Shown: positions 36,635 through 45,422 of the stretch, in pieces | Layout: every line of letters begins with the position of its first letter | How positions within the stretch are numbered: position 1 is the stretch's first letter | Assembly (NCBI GenBank): GCA_947454155.1 | Contig: CANGIT010000017.1 | Coordinates: 1-60,132 of the forward strand | Reading direction: 5' to 3' | DNA from: Chitinophagaceae bacterium | GTDB taxonomy: Bacteria > Bacteroidota > Bacteroidia > Chitinophagales > Chitinophagaceae | DNA length: 60,132 nt | Notes under the pieces: model-generated | Seen by the model: only the letters and a program-made list of their open reading frames with translations | Told to the model about the DNA's origin: nothing | Database searches by the model: none | Program-made: the position numbers and the translations under genes

Positions 36635-37456
36635 ATGAACTTGCATGACTTAAAAAATCAAACAGACCACTTTGGCAAAAGTGCAAAAATGCCGGTGGTG
36701 TTCATTGGTCATGGCCACCCGATGAACGCCTTGCTCGACAATAGTTTCACCCAAGCCTTACAAAAAATGGGCACTCAGTTTGAAGCCCCCAACGCCATAC
36801 TGATGATTTCGGCGCACTGGCAAACCATGGGCAGTTTTGTATCCACCAACCAACACCCCAAAACCATTTATGATTTCGGCAGGTTCGACGACAGATTATT
36901 TCAGTTGACTTACGAACCACCCGGCCATCCTGCGGTAGCCAAGATGGTGATGGAAAGCATACAATCGGCGAATGTAAAACCCGATGCGCAGATGGGATTG
37001 GATCATGGCGCCTGGACCGTTTTGCGACACATCTTTCCACAAGCCAACATTCCGGTTCTTGAACTAAGCATAGATTATTCCAAACCTCCGGCTTTTCATT
37101 ATCAGCTGGGCAAAGAATTGAAATCCCTGCGTGAAAAAGGCGTGCTCATCATGTCGAGCGGCAACATTGTACACAATCTTTACGCCGCCGACTTTTACAA
37201 TATGGAGGCCACGCCATTCGACTGGGCCATAGCCTTTGATGAACAAGTAAAAAAAATACTTACGGCCGGCGACCATCAATCTTTGGTCGATTATCAAAAA
37301 TTAGGGACTGCTGCGCGCTATGCGATCCCCACCAATGACCACTATCTTCCTATGCTGTATACATTAGGGTTGATGGATAAAAATGAGCAAGTGAATTATT
37401 TATTTGAAGGCTATCAGAACGCCAGTATCAGCATGCGTTGCTTCAGTGGACATTGA
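36635..37456 (+). CDS. ygiD: YgiD-like 4,5-DOPA extradiol dioxygenase family protein
   Basis: The 273-aa protein matches the LigB-like DODA family: 'FIGHGHPMNALLDN' (iron-binding His), 'LMISAHWQTMG', 'LDHGAWTVLRHIFP' and 'VLIMSSGNIVHNL'. In E. coli YgiD cleaves L-DOPA at the 4,5-position; the native substrate in this organism is unknown. The length is normal. It stands alone: convergent with the following membrane protein (1-nt gap). Confidence 0.9.
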   Translation: MNLHDLKNQTDHFGKSAKMPVVFIGHGHPMNALLDNSFTQALQKMGTQFEAPNAILMISAHWQTMGSFVSTNQHPKTIYDFGRFDDRLFQLTYEPPGHPAVAKMVMESIQSANVKPDAQMGLDHGAWTVLRHIFPQANIPVLELSIDYSKPPAFHYQLGKELKSLREKGVLIMSSGNIVHNLYAADFYNMEATPFDWAIAFDEQVKKILTAGDHQSLVDYQKLGTAARYAIPTNDHYLPMLYTLGLMDKNEQVNYLFEGYQNASISMRCFSGH

Positions 37457-37457
37457 T

Positions 37458-37841
37458 TCAATTCAATACTTCCTCATTATTAAAAATGGACTTTCGCCTT
37501 CTCCAACTCAAGAAAAACAAAATAGCAATAATGAATAATGGACCGGCGATGAAAAAATAAACCGACAAAGGAAATCTGCCCCAGGCCCAAATGATATAGA
37601 CAACACCCAGCAGCGAATACACTATTGCCCCCACCCACTCATATCTCCAGGAAACGATCAACACCAGCAGCATCAATAACACCGGCAACAGATGCATAAA
37701 TAAGGCCAAAGCCAATGACCAAAAACCAGCATGCGATTCAAAAACATCTGCGGCGAAAATGCTGAGAAAAAGAGAAAAGACGATGGCAAGAATTCTGGGT
37801 GCCCATAATAAAAAACGATTGGTGTCTGCTGAAGTTTTCAT
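37458..37841 (-). CDS. Small integral membrane protein (DUF7670-like)
   Basis: The 127-aa protein contains four hydrophobic helices ('LAIVFSLFLSIFAADVF', 'LPVLLMLLVLIVSW', 'AIVYSLLGVVYIIWAWG', 'GPLFIIAILFFLSW') and a basic C-terminal end. This fits the DUF7670 family from memory. It has no catalytic motifs and its role is unknown. Confidence 0.65.
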   Translation of the reverse strand: MKTSADTNRFLLWAPRILAIVFSLFLSIFAADVFESHAGFWSLALALFMHLLPVLLMLLVLIVSWRYEWVGAIVYSLLGVVYIIWAWGRFPLSVYFFIAGPLFIIAILFFLSWRRRKSIFNNEEVLN

Positions 37842-38007
37842 GAGATGGAAAATTTCGATAAATGTAATTCAAAGCATCATAAAGTTGTATGACTTGCATA
37901 AGCGGAAGCATACTTTTCAATTAGCTATTGACAAAAAATGTGCAGATATAAAATAAGACCCATTCAGCAAAATGATTGATGTGTTTGATTTTCCATAATT
38001 TCAGTTG

Positions 38008-38484
38008 ATGGAACAAAACAATTACGACAGAATGATTCAACTGGCAGAAGATGTTTTTGCCGTAAGAACAGACCCCGAACAACTGGATGTAGATGAGGCA
38101 GTGATGGAGAGACTGCAACGTATCCACCCCTCTACCCTATCGGCTTTTGAAACCAATGAGGGCCCTGCAGTGTGGATTCTCCTCCTTCCCACCACCACGG
38201 CTTTGATGAACGCCTTTCTGCAACATCAGATATCCGAAAAAGAACTTTACCTCCATACACCCGACCAAGGTCCTTATGAGGTAATCTATTTATGTTCTGC
38301 ACTTGTACTGGAAGAATACCGCAACAAAGGATTGGCATGTCAGTTGACCTGCGAAGGCATCAACGCCATCCGAAACGACCATCCTATCAAAGCCTTGCTG
38401 GTATGGCCTTTCAGCGAAGCAGGCGAAGCACTGGCGCAAAAAGTGGCATCGCTTACATCATTACCTTTATACAAAAGAGAATAA
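38008..38484 (+). CDS. GNAT-like protein of unknown substrate
   Basis: From the ATG at 38008 (the TTG at 38005 is adjacent) this 158-aa protein has a region 'LCSALVLEEYRNKGLACQLT' that resembles GNAT motif A (R/Q-x-x-G-x-A), with a beta strand before it and a C-terminal 'ALLVWPFSEAGEALAQKV'. The similarity is partial; I would call it a divergent acetyltransferase-fold protein. It lies 92 nt upstream of the MFS gene in the same orientation and could share its transcript. Confidence 0.55.
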   Translation: MEQNNYDRMIQLAEDVFAVRTDPEQLDVDEAVMERLQRIHPSTLSAFETNEGPAVWILLLPTTTALMNAFLQHQISEKELYLHTPDQGPYEVIYLCSALVLEEYRNKGLACQLTCEGINAIRNDHPIKALLVWPFSEAGEALAQKVASLTSLPLYKRE

Positions 38485-38575
38485 TAACAATGGTTTTCAA
38501 TTATTGTATCTGTATATCCCTTTGATTCCTTTTTTATCGTTATTTTCATCAGACCTATTTACCAAAACATTGATC

Positions 38576-40096
38576 ATGACTGAGCAAAAAACGCTGCGCT
38601 CTGTGATAGCGGCCTCATCAGTAGGTACACTGATTGAATGGTACGACTTCTACATCTTTGGCAGCCTGGCCTTGGTGATCTCCACCAAATTTTTTCCGCA
38701 AGACAATCCCACTGCGGCATTTCTATCCACACTGGCCACCTTTGCGGCCGGGTTTGTTGTACGACCATTTGGTGCTTTGTTTTTTGGAAGACTTGGAGAC
38801 ATGATTGGAAGGAAATATACTTTTCTGGTGACACTGCTGCTGATGGGGGGATCTACATTTTTGATCGGTTGCATTCCGGATTATAAAAGCATAGGATTTC
38901 TGGCGCCCTTACTGGTATTGCTACTTAGACTGCTGCAAGGATTGGCACTCGGGGGAGAATATGGCGGCGCTGCTACTTACGTGGCCGAGTATGCGCCTGC
39001 CAACAGAAGAGGCTATTGGACCTCATGGATTCAAACCACGGCCACAGCCGGACTATTCGTTTCACTCACCGTCATCCTGATCACGCGCAATGCTTTGGGA
39101 AACGAAGCCTTTGAAAATTGGGGATGGCGCGTTCCTTTCTGGGTTTCCATTCTGATGGTCATCATCTCTTTTTTCATCCGTAAAAACATGAAAGAATCTC
39201 CGGTGTTTTCCAAATTGAAAGCGGAAGGCAAATCATCAGCTCATCCCTTGAAGGAAAGCTTTGGCAATAGGTTCAATTTCAAATTCGTTTTACTGGCATT
39301 GTTTGGCGCCACAATGGGACAAGGGGTCATCTGGTACACCGGCCAGTTCTACGCGATGAGCTTTATTGGAAAAGTCTGTCATGTAGCTTCGCAACAAACC
39401 GATACCATGATGGCTATCGCCTTATTGGCTGCAACCCCTTTCTTTGTTGTCTTTGGCAGCCTGTCTGATAAAATCGGCAGAAAAAGAATCATGATGGCGG
39501 GCATGTTCATCGCCATCATCTGCTATCGGCCCATCTATGAAAAAATTTACACCACCATTGATGTCACCCACAAAACAATCATTGCCAACAAAACCACCAT
39601 CAATATCAAAACACAACCCTTTGATGACAAAACCGGTTCTTTACGCATCAAAGAAACCCATCAGTTTTTTGAAGATGGTAGCAGTATGGTCACCACAACA
39701 AAAGATACTTTAAGTTCCAATGGCATCATCAGAGAAGGCAAAGAAAAGAAAGAGGCCATCACTTTGAATAACAACGACCAATGGACCATCATCCTGCTGG
39801 TATTTCTACAGGTGATTTTCGTCACGATGGTTTACGGCCCGATTGCCGCATTTTTGGTGGAGCTTTTTCCGGCCCGTATCCGCTACACGTCGATGTCGCT
39901 GCCCTATCATATCGGCAATGGCATCTTTGGCGGATTGCTGCCTACCGTGGCTACCTATCTGGTCACTACCGCTAAAAACAACAATCAAAACGCATGGTAC
40001 CTCAACGGTCTTTGGTATCCCATCATCGTTGGAGCCGTTTGCTTCATTATCGGAATGATCTATCTCAATAAAAACAATTCAAACAAAGAAGCATGA
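38576..40096 (+). CDS. MFS transporter, metabolite:H+ symporter (MHS) type
   Basis: From the ATG at 38576 the protein is 506 aa, with MHS signatures 'GTLIEWYDFYIFG', 'RPFGALFFGRLGDMIGRKYTF' and 'RLLQGLALGGEYGGAATYVAEYAP'. After helix 8 ('PFFVVFGSLSDKIGRKRIMM') there is a hydrophilic insertion of ~80 residues before the last helices. Substrates of this family include osmolytes, dicarboxylates and sugars' acids; the specific one cannot be told. The next small membrane gene overlaps it by 4 nt, so they are co-translated. Confidence 0.9.
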   Translation: MTEQKTLRSVIAASSVGTLIEWYDFYIFGSLALVISTKFFPQDNPTAAFLSTLATFAAGFVVRPFGALFFGRLGDMIGRKYTFLVTLLLMGGSTFLIGCIPDYKSIGFLAPLLVLLLRLLQGLALGGEYGGAATYVAEYAPANRRGYWTSWIQTTATAGLFVSLTVILITRNALGNEAFENWGWRVPFWVSILMVIISFFIRKNMKESPVFSKLKAEGKSSAHPLKESFGNRFNFKFVLLALFGATMGQGVIWYTGQFYAMSFIGKVCHVASQQTDTMMAIALLAATPFFVVFGSLSDKIGRKRIMMAGMFIAIICYRPIYEKIYTTIDVTHKTIIANKTTINIKTQPFDDKTGSLRIKETHQFFEDGSSMVTTTKDTLSSNGIIREGKEKKEAITLNNNDQWTIILLVFLQVIFVTMVYGPIAAFLVELFPARIRYTSMSLPYHIGNGIFGGLLPTVATYLVTTAKNNNQNAWYLNGLWYPIIVGAVCFIIGMIYLNKNNSNKEA

Positions 40097-40311
40097 ATAC
40101 GATTAAAAAATACGCAGGTATCTTGTGGATGATTATTGCCGTTGTTTCCGGCTATTTTAATGTGATGATCATGGGGATTCCTAAAATACAAAGTGGCAAA
40201 CAGGAAGACCTGGTTTTTGGGCTGATCAACCTGTTTATTCTTACGCCCATCATTGTAGGCGGATTGCTCACTTTTGGTTATTATGCGCTAAAGGATGAAT
40301 ACGCGGATTAA
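40093..40311 (+). CDS. Small two-helix membrane protein coupled to the MFS transporter (DUF6814-like)
   Basis: The 72-aa protein has two transmembrane helices ('GILWMIIAVVSGYFNVMIM' and 'LFILTPIIVGGLLTFGYYAL') and the central 'IQSGKQEDLVFG'. I recall similar proteins (DUF6814) beside MHS transporters in Bacteroidota. Its ATG overlaps the transporter stop by 4 nt (ATGA), suggesting that it is made together with the transporter, perhaps as a small subunit or stabiliser. That role is inferred. Confidence 0.7.
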   Translation: MNTIKKYAGILWMIIAVVSGYFNVMIMGIPKIQSGKQEDLVFGLINLFILTPIIVGGLLTFGYYALKDEYAD

Positions 40312-40315
40312 GAAA

Positions 40316-41860
40316 TTATTTCTTCTGTAGGATTGCTTTCACCTGATCACCGATCAGCTTACCCCAAAGCCTGTAACCTTCTTCATTATAATGCAATCTG
40401 TCATCTCTGTAGTATTTTGATTCAGGAAGGCCATCTGCATTGAGAAATCCAGATCCGGCATTGATGAAATATAATTTTGATTGAGTTGAACAATAATCTT
40501 TTATCAACTGATTGGCTTGCTGCACCTGTTTCCATACCGACCATCTTTTTTCACTGGGGGAAATGGCCAGCCATGTGATGGGCATGTCGGGATATTTCTC
40601 CCTGATTTGTTTCACCACATATTTGAAGTGTTCTAACACCTGGTCGGGATCCTTGTCTCTGGCTCCCCCAACAATATCATTGCCCACATACATGAAGATG
40701 GCTTTAGGCTTTACGGGATACACAATTCGTTTTACATAAAAAGCCACATCCCGCAGTGTGGCCCCGCCAAATCCACGATGAATAATGGCTTGATAACCCA
40801 AATCTTCGCGGATGTTTTTCCAAAGACGGATGTAAGAGCTGCCCATGAAGATGATGGCCGTATCGCTGTAATTCACAGAATTATTGATACTGTCAAAACG
40901 GTTGATATCATTATCGTACCTGAACACACTATTATCTTTTGCAGGGTTTTTAACCGAAAGTTGAGTATACAACCAGTGGGCTATGGACTGAATACAACTG
41001 TCTTGTTTTTGAGTATTGTTGTCCAATGCGTGACCGGCTCCGTTAAAAGGACGCCAACCAGTGGGAATACCCAGACTCAAACAATGCTGAAACAAAAAAT
41101 AAGGTCCATATTTTAATCCATGATCATCAAAAGCACTGTCGAATGGAACGATTTTATCTTCAGTGCCGGCGGTATTGAACAACGGTACATCCCCATACCC
41201 AATCCACCGATAATCGATCATGGCTCCCCAGGCATTGATTACACCGTTAACTTTTGAAGAGTGCCCAGCGTTACCACTCTCCCCATCAAGGCTACCCCAT
41301 TTTTTTCTGTCCACTTCATGCGGCACCTCATCTTCATTCAGGTAAGCTATGGCCAAACAGACAGAAGCGCCAAATGAGTTCCCGGAGATAAAAATCTGAT
41401 TGGTATCGACTCCATACTGTTCGGCATTTTTTCTAAAAAAGCGGATGGCAGCTCGGCCATCCTGTTGTGCCCGATACAAAGCGTTGGTATAATCGGCATT
41501 AGTTCTATCTTTTCCCCGTAAACCATTCATACCAGATTGCGTAATATCCATACGATATTCAACTGCAGCTGTTACATATCCCCTTTGGGTAAAAGACCGA
41601 CAAAGCATCTCGCCATAAGAGTTGTGAGAAAATCCTCCACCATCAAAATAAAGCAACAATGGTCTTTTCTTACAGGTATCAGAAGAAGGCATCATTACAT
41701 CAAGAAACAGTTTTTCTTTTCTTCCAACAGTGTTCCTGTTTTCGCCATATTGCACGTTTACAATAGAATCCACTAGACCAAATACCTCATCTCTGAATCG
41801 TTGCTGTGCAAAAGAATTGATTCCGGAAAAAAGCAGTAATGCGATATAGATTTTTTTCAT
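40316..41860 (-). CDS. Two-domain esterase: alpha/beta hydrolase fused to SGNH/GDSL hydrolase
   Basis: From the ATG at 41860 the protein is 514 aa with a signal peptide ('GINSFAQ'). The first half is an alpha/beta hydrolase: oxyanion segment 'YFDGGGF', nucleophile S162 in 'SGNSFGAS', and a later Asp/His ('TAGTEDKIVPFD', 'FNGAGHALDN'). The second half is an SGNH hydrolase: block I 'FMGSSYIRLW', block II Gly in 'RGFGGATL', block III Asn in 'YVGNDIV' and block V 'DRLHYNEEGY'. Both sets of catalytic residues look intact. An upstream ATG at 41878 is possible. It lies next to uxuA in the same direction, suggesting deacylation of uronate-containing polysaccharides. Confidence 0.82.
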   Translation of the reverse strand: MKKIYIALLLFSGINSFAQQRFRDEVFGLVDSIVNVQYGENRNTVGRKEKLFLDVMMPSSDTCKKRPLLLYFDGGGFSHNSYGEMLCRSFTQRGYVTAAVEYRMDITQSGMNGLRGKDRTNADYTNALYRAQQDGRAAIRFFRKNAEQYGVDTNQIFISGNSFGASVCLAIAYLNEDEVPHEVDRKKWGSLDGESGNAGHSSKVNGVINAWGAMIDYRWIGYGDVPLFNTAGTEDKIVPFDSAFDDHGLKYGPYFLFQHCLSLGIPTGWRPFNGAGHALDNNTQKQDSCIQSIAHWLYTQLSVKNPAKDNSVFRYDNDINRFDSINNSVNYSDTAIIFMGSSYIRLWKNIREDLGYQAIIHRGFGGATLRDVAFYVKRIVYPVKPKAIFMYVGNDIVGGARDKDPDQVLEHFKYVVKQIREKYPDMPITWLAISPSEKRWSVWKQVQQANQLIKDYCSTQSKLYFINAGSGFLNADGLPESKYYRDDRLHYNEEGYRLWGKLIGDQVKAILQKK

Positions 41861-41929
41861 TTTTGAATTATTCATCATGTCAATATTAATCATCAACATC
41901 CGATAAAGATGTTATGATACAATTTATGG

Positions 41930-43105
41930 TCAAATATCCCTGATCGACTTAACGATGCCCAATTCCAGGCCTCTCAGCTCTGCCAATCCTTTTAACCTTC
42001 CTATAGCCGAATAACCGGGATTGGTTTTCTTTTTCAGATCATCCAGCATTTGGTGTCCATGATCGGGGCGCATGGGTATTGAAAGTTTTCGCTGTTGCAT
42101 GATGACGACAATTTCCTTTACAATGGCATACATGTCGGTATCTCCATCGAGGTGATTGTCTTCGTAAAAATCTCCCCATTCATTTCTTTTGGTATTACGA
42201 AGGTGTAAAAAATTGATACGATCACCAAACTGCCTAAGCATTGCCGGAAGGTCATTATCGGGCCTAACGCCTAAAGATCCAGTACAAAAACAAAGACCAT
42301 TACTTGCCGAAGGAACAGCGTCGAAAAGAGCTTGCAAATCATTGGCTGTACTCACCACACGAGGAAGTCCTAAAAGAGGATAAGGAGGATCATCAGGATG
42401 AATCACCATTTTGATTCCACACTCCTCTGCCACAGGTATAATTTCAGACAAAAAATAGATGAGATTCGCACGAAATTTATCCGTGTCAATGCCATCATAT
42501 TGGTTGATGGCCTGCTGAAATTCTTCGAGCGTGAAACTCACTTCACTGCCAGGTAGTCCTTTGATCATATTTTGTGTCAGCAGACTTTTTTGCGCCTCAC
42601 TCATTTGAGTGAATTTGTTTGTTGCACTTTCCATTTCCGTTGCTGTATAATCCTGTTCAGCATCTTTTCTTTTCAGCAGAAATAAGTCAAACGCCATCAC
42701 ATCGGCCTTTTCATATAAAAGAGCCAAGGAATGGTCGGGCATCGGATAAGCCAGATGGGTACGCGTCCAATCCATCACCGGCATGAAATTGTAAGCAACA
42801 ATGTGAATACCGCATGCGGCCAGATGTCGAAGCGAAAGTTTATAATTATCGATGTAGGTTTGAAATCCGGGCGATTGTGTTTTGATCGATTCATGAACAG
42901 GCAAGCTTTCCACCACCAACCAGCGCATACCGACCGCTTCCACCTCTGCTTTACGTTTCATTATTTCCGCTACCGTCCACACTTCTCCGTTAGGAAAATG
43001 ATGGAGTGCAGTAACCACTCCTGTACACCCGGCCTGACGAAGATCCCAAAGCGAAACCGGATCATGAGGGCCGAACCATCGCATAGACTGTTGCATTTGA
43101 AACAT
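41930..43105 (-). CDS. uxuA: Mannonate dehydratase
   Basis: The 391-aa protein starts '[27 protein letters not shown]', the UxuA N-terminus, with '[21 protein letters not shown]', 'FLHLRNTKR' and '[12 protein letters not shown]' of the metal-dependent TIM barrel. It dehydrates D-mannonate to 2-keto-3-deoxygluconate in glucuronate catabolism. Two in-frame ATGs (43105, 43096) are close; either is possible. It is upstream of the bifunctional esterase gene. Inverted repeats lie 27-68 nt upstream of its start. The other glucuronate genes (uxaC, uxuB, kdgK) are not in the window. Confidence 0.94.
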   Translation of the reverse strand: MFQMQQSMRWFGPHDPVSLWDLRQAGCTGVVTALHHFPNGEVWTVAEIMKRKAEVEAVGMRWLVVESLPVHESIKTQSPGFQTYIDNYKLSLRHLAACGIHIVAYNFMPVMDWTRTHLAYPMPDHSLALLYEKADVMAFDLFLLKRKDAEQDYTATEMESATNKFTQMSEAQKSLLTQNMIKGLPGSEVSFTLEEFQQAINQYDGIDTDKFRANLIYFLSEIIPVAEECGIKMVIHPDDPPYPLLGLPRVVSTANDLQALFDAVPSASNGLCFCTGSLGVRPDNDLPAMLRQFGDRINFLHLRNTKRNEWGDFYEDNHLDGDTDMYAIVKEIVVIMQQRKLSIPMRPDHGHQMLDDLKKKTNPGYSAIGRLKGLAELRGLELGIVKSIRDI

Positions 43106-43131
43106 AAGGAAAGTTTTACCGAATAATCAAT

Positions 43132-43153
43132 ACAATGACAATTGCGTCATTGT
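43132..43153. promoter_or_regulatory. Inverted repeat ACAATGAC-N6-GTCATTGT upstream of uxuA
   Basis: Perfect 8-bp arms with 6-nt spacer, 27 nt before the uxuA ATG. Its size and symmetry fit an operator for a GntR- or LacI-type repressor of uronate genes. No such regulator gene lies in the window. Confidence 0.5.
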
Positions 43154-43173
43154 TTCCTGCTTAATCAGGAAAC
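43152..43173. promoter_or_regulatory. Second inverted repeat GTTTCCTG-N6-CAGGAAAC
   Basis: Perfect 8-bp arms that overlap the first inverted repeat by 2 nt. Two adjacent symmetric sites of equal geometry (8-6-8) suggest a pair of operators. Confidence 0.45.
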
Positions 43174-43353
43174 ACGCAAGATAATTACAAAAGTAACTGA
43201 AGAAGTACGAATAGCAGAAGATCATCACTTCGAAAATAAAAATGAAAATATTAGCTATGCCTCCATTTGCAAATCAAACTTTTCAACCAATGGACTTGCA
43301 ATTGGCGACACTGTAATAATTAATTTATCAAACACATTAAAACTAAAGCCTAT

Positions 43354-43437
43354 TCAGCTATTTAGCGTTGATAGTGATTTAATTCGAATGCTCTACCCAA
43401 CTTTTTGTGTATCCTTATTTCCAAATGAAACACTCAT
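43354..43437 (-). pseudogene. Decayed start of a HigB-like toxin gene
   Basis: Reading from the ATG at 43437 gives 'MSVSFGNKDTQKVG', a stop, then 'SIRIKSLST' in the same frame. The intact HigB at 45328 reads 'MIVSFGDKDTQKIW' and 'GVRVKSLST' at the same positions. It ends after a second stop and has no toxin C-terminus. It is therefore a relic of a second copy of the same unit. The rest of 43174-43353 contains nothing I can support; an opposite-strand frame of 102 codons there is not convincing. Confidence 0.7.
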
Positions 43438-43486
43438 ACTTACCAATTAAGTTACTAACGCAAAGGACAAACATTTGTCTGAATAT

Positions 43487-43518
43487 AAAAAATGCCCCAG
43501 AATTTCTTCTGAGGCATT
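43487..43518 (-). terminator. Terminator after TlpA-like paralogue 1
   Basis: Minus-strand hairpin AATGCC-C/A-CAGAA with a 4-nt loop, followed by six U. The same hairpin recurs at 45378 and 46309. Confidence 0.8.
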
Positions 43519-43534
43519 CACTTCTTTCATCCAA

Positions 43535-43577
43535 TCTGTTGAACTTATTGAATCTATTCAACCTATTGAACTTTTGA
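43535..43577. repeat. Degenerate 'TTGAACTTATTGAAC' tract, copy near TlpA-like 1
   Basis: Five 10-11-nt units of the gttgaac / ttattgaa type lie between the terminator and the conserved 26-bp motif. It is the same tract as at 4398 and 45423. Confidence 0.7.
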
Positions 43578-43581
43578 TCGG

Positions 43582-43607
43582 ACGCTTAGGAGGACAATTA
43601 TCTAACC
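43582..43607. repeat. Conserved 26-bp intergenic motif, copy 1 (ACGCTTAGGAGGACAATTAT-CTAACC)
   Basis: The same 26 bp occur at 44669-44694 (one difference) and 46391-46416 (identical), with a more diverged copy at 45471-45497. Each follows the 3' end of a minus-strand gene. Confidence 0.85.
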
Positions 43608-43637
43608 AAGTGGTGATGCATTTGATTCATTTTTCAA

Positions 43638-44438
43638 CTATTTAACCGATGAATCAATCGCCTTCTCCAAATCCTCAATCGTCGTAGGCCCTAAGCCATT
43701 AACCGCAAAAATTATGATTGAGTTTTTATCAATTACAATATGCATGGGGAATGAGGTTACACCATAAGTACCAACAACATCTTTAGCTCCAGGAATGATA
43801 TTGTATTTGTATTTTGTTTTCTTTAAAAATTGTTCAATCTTATCTTTTTCATTCATGGCAAATCCAAGAAAAACGACATCCTTGTTATTGAATTTTTCAA
43901 CCAGCTTATTCAACTCTGGCATTTCCATTACACAAGGCTTACATTCCACAAACCAGAAATTAATAACAACTACTTTTCCTTTCAGACTTTCAAGAGAATA
44001 GTTATTACCGTTAATGTCTGAAACCGAAAAAGGCAAAGCCGGTTTACCCAACAAATCAGACTTGCGAGGCATTTCCGCATCTGTTTGCATTCTTACCATC
44101 TTACTTTTTTCAAGATCAGTTGCTTTTCTGAGTACAAAAGCTTTTACTTCCTTGTTGCTGTCGATATAGATATCCGGAAAATAATCGCCATTGCTCATCA
44201 CTTTCATAAAATCATCGCCTTCTACCAGCGTAAGATTTTCGGTATACACTGGCGTTGATACACCATCCAGCATCAAAGGCTTTGAAGGATCAAGCTCAGT
44301 GATGTTGGCTTTTCTTAGTCCTTGTAATGGGTTATTCTTGTTTGAATTGGCAGGTTCTTTTTTCGAATGATTTACTTGCGCATAAATACACGAAATGCTG
44401 ATGACCCAAAAGAAGACAATCGAAAATATTTTTTTCAT
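43638..44438 (-). CDS. TlpA-like exported thiol-disulfide protein, paralogue 1
   Basis: From the ATG at about 44438 the protein is 266 aa with a signal peptide ('CIYAQ'), a ~110-residue lineage-specific N-terminal region ('NPLQGLRKANITELDPSKPL') and a C-terminal TlpA/ResA-like thioredoxin domain with C-K-P-C in 'FWFVECKPCVMEMPELN'. The frame is open to a TTG at 44525 but the extra residues precede the signal peptide. It is a close copy of the gene at 46447-47247, including the 3' flank. Expected role: periplasmic disulfide reduction; partner unknown. Confidence 0.85.
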   Translation of the reverse strand: MKKIFSIVFFWVISISCIYAQVNHSKKEPANSNKNNPLQGLRKANITELDPSKPLMLDGVSTPVYTENLTLVEGDDFMKVMSNGDYFPDIYIDSNKEVKAFVLRKATDLEKSKMVRMQTDAEMPRKSDLLGKPALPFSVSDINGNNYSLESLKGKVVVINFWFVECKPCVMEMPELNKLVEKFNNKDVVFLGFAMNEKDKIEQFLKKTKYKYNIIPGAKDVVGTYGVTSFPMHIVIDKNSIIIFAVNGLGPTTIEDLEKAIDSSVK

Positions 44439-44668
44439 CAATCTGTTTTTAATGAGATGTTGTATCATGAGATCTAATCCACATTCATCTAAGATATTAA
44501 ATAAAAGCGATGAATTGGCATCCAAGAAAAATGGAGATAGATTTTTTTGAAATTCTTGTCCGATAAAAAATAATTTGATTTAATCCGGGCGAGAAACAGA
44601 ATGAAAACGAAGAAAAAAGTCAGCACTCTATGATCGCTCTCGCTCTCATTCGCGTTCTGACTTTTTGT

Positions 44669-44694
44669 ACGCTTAGGAGGACAAATATCTAACC
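44669..44694. repeat. Conserved 26-bp intergenic motif, copy 2
   Basis: One difference (ACAAAT for ACAATT) from the copies at 43582 and 46391. It sits between the HigA stop and the start of TlpA-like paralogue 1 on the minus strand. Confidence 0.85.
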
Positions 44695-44736
44695 GGATGG
44701 TGATAGATTTGTTGAATATTTTTAGATTATAATTAT

Positions 44737-45036
44737 TTAAGCAGCTTTTCCATTGTACTGCTTTATATTCTTAAAATCTGTGCTTTTTTGTTTTTGTTGT
44801 TCCTCAATATCAAAATCATCTTGAAGTCCAAGCCAAAATTTTGGACTATTCCCAAAGTATTTTGATAGCCTCAGTGCCGTATCAGCTGTAATACTTCTTC
44901 TGCATTTAAGAATTTCAGAAATTCTGGTTTGAGGTATGCCAATATCCTTAGAGAGCCTGTAAGCAGATATTTCCAAGGGAATTAGAAATTCTTCCATAAG
45001 AATTTCGCCGGGATGTATGTTTTTTAAATGTTGCAT
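44737..45036 (-). CDS. higA: HigA-type antitoxin (XRE family)
   Basis: From the ATG at 45036 the protein is 99 aa: 'MQHLKNIHPGEILMEEFL' followed by a helix-turn-helix ('SAYRLSKDIGIPQTRISEIL', 'RRSITADTALRLSKYFG') and 'SPKFWLGLQDDFDI', which is the classic HigA/VapI pattern. An upstream in-frame start at 45087 would overlap the toxin gene; the ATG at 45036 gives the family N-terminus and sits 10 nt after the toxin stop. It neutralises HigB and represses the operon. Confidence 0.9.
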   Translation of the reverse strand: MQHLKNIHPGEILMEEFLIPLEISAYRLSKDIGIPQTRISEILKCRRSITADTALRLSKYFGNSPKFWLGLQDDFDIEEQQKQKSTDFKNIKQYNGKAA

Positions 45037-45046
45037 AAAAAATATT

Positions 45047-45328
45047 TTAATGGTAATCAATAATTGACACTTCAGAAGCATTGCCATTATTCCATTTAAA
45101 AATAACTCTCCATTGATTATTAATTCTTATGGAATAATAATTTTTCAAATTGCCTTTCAACTTTTCCAAACGATTGGAAGGAGGAATCATCAAATCATTA
45201 ATATCAACAGAGTTATTTAACATTCTCAGTTTTCGTCTTGCTATTTCTTGAATTTCAGTTGAAAGCGATTTTACCCGAACCCCTTCCCATATTTTTTGAG
45301 TATCCTTATCTCCAAATGATACAATCAT
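45047..45328 (-). CDS. higB: HigB-type mRNA interferase toxin
   Basis: From the ATG at 45328 the protein is 93 aa with 'FGDKDTQKIWEG', 'IQEIARRKLRMLNN', 'LEKLKGNLKNYYSIRIN', 'QWRVIFKW' and 'VSIIDYH', the conserved HigB/RelE-like features. Toxin-before-antitoxin order with a 10-nt gap is the usual higBA layout. It cleaves mRNA at the ribosome in characterised homologues. A decayed second copy of its start lies at 43354-43437. Confidence 0.92.
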   Translation of the reverse strand: MIVSFGDKDTQKIWEGVRVKSLSTEIQEIARRKLRMLNNSVDINDLMIPPSNRLEKLKGNLKNYYSIRINNQWRVIFKWNNGNASEVSIIDYH

Positions 45329-45377
45329 AGTTACCAATTAAGTTACTAACGCCAAAGGTAAGTATTCTTCTGTAAAT

Positions 45378-45409
45378 AAAAAATGCCCCAGAATTTTTTC
45401 TGAGGCATT
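45378..45409 (-). terminator. Terminator upstream of higB (after the GNAT/small-protein unit)
   Basis: Minus-strand hairpin AATGCC / GGCATT with CAGAA / TTCTG inner arms and a U6 tail. Same as 43487 and 46309. Confidence 0.8.
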
Positions 45410-45422
45410 CACTTCTTTCATC

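Noticed and set aside
43142..43450. Plus-strand frame of 102 codons
   Set aside because: It runs opposite to the HigB relic and a duplicated intergenic block and starts in an inverted repeat; I recognise no domain, although a small novel gene cannot be fully excluded.
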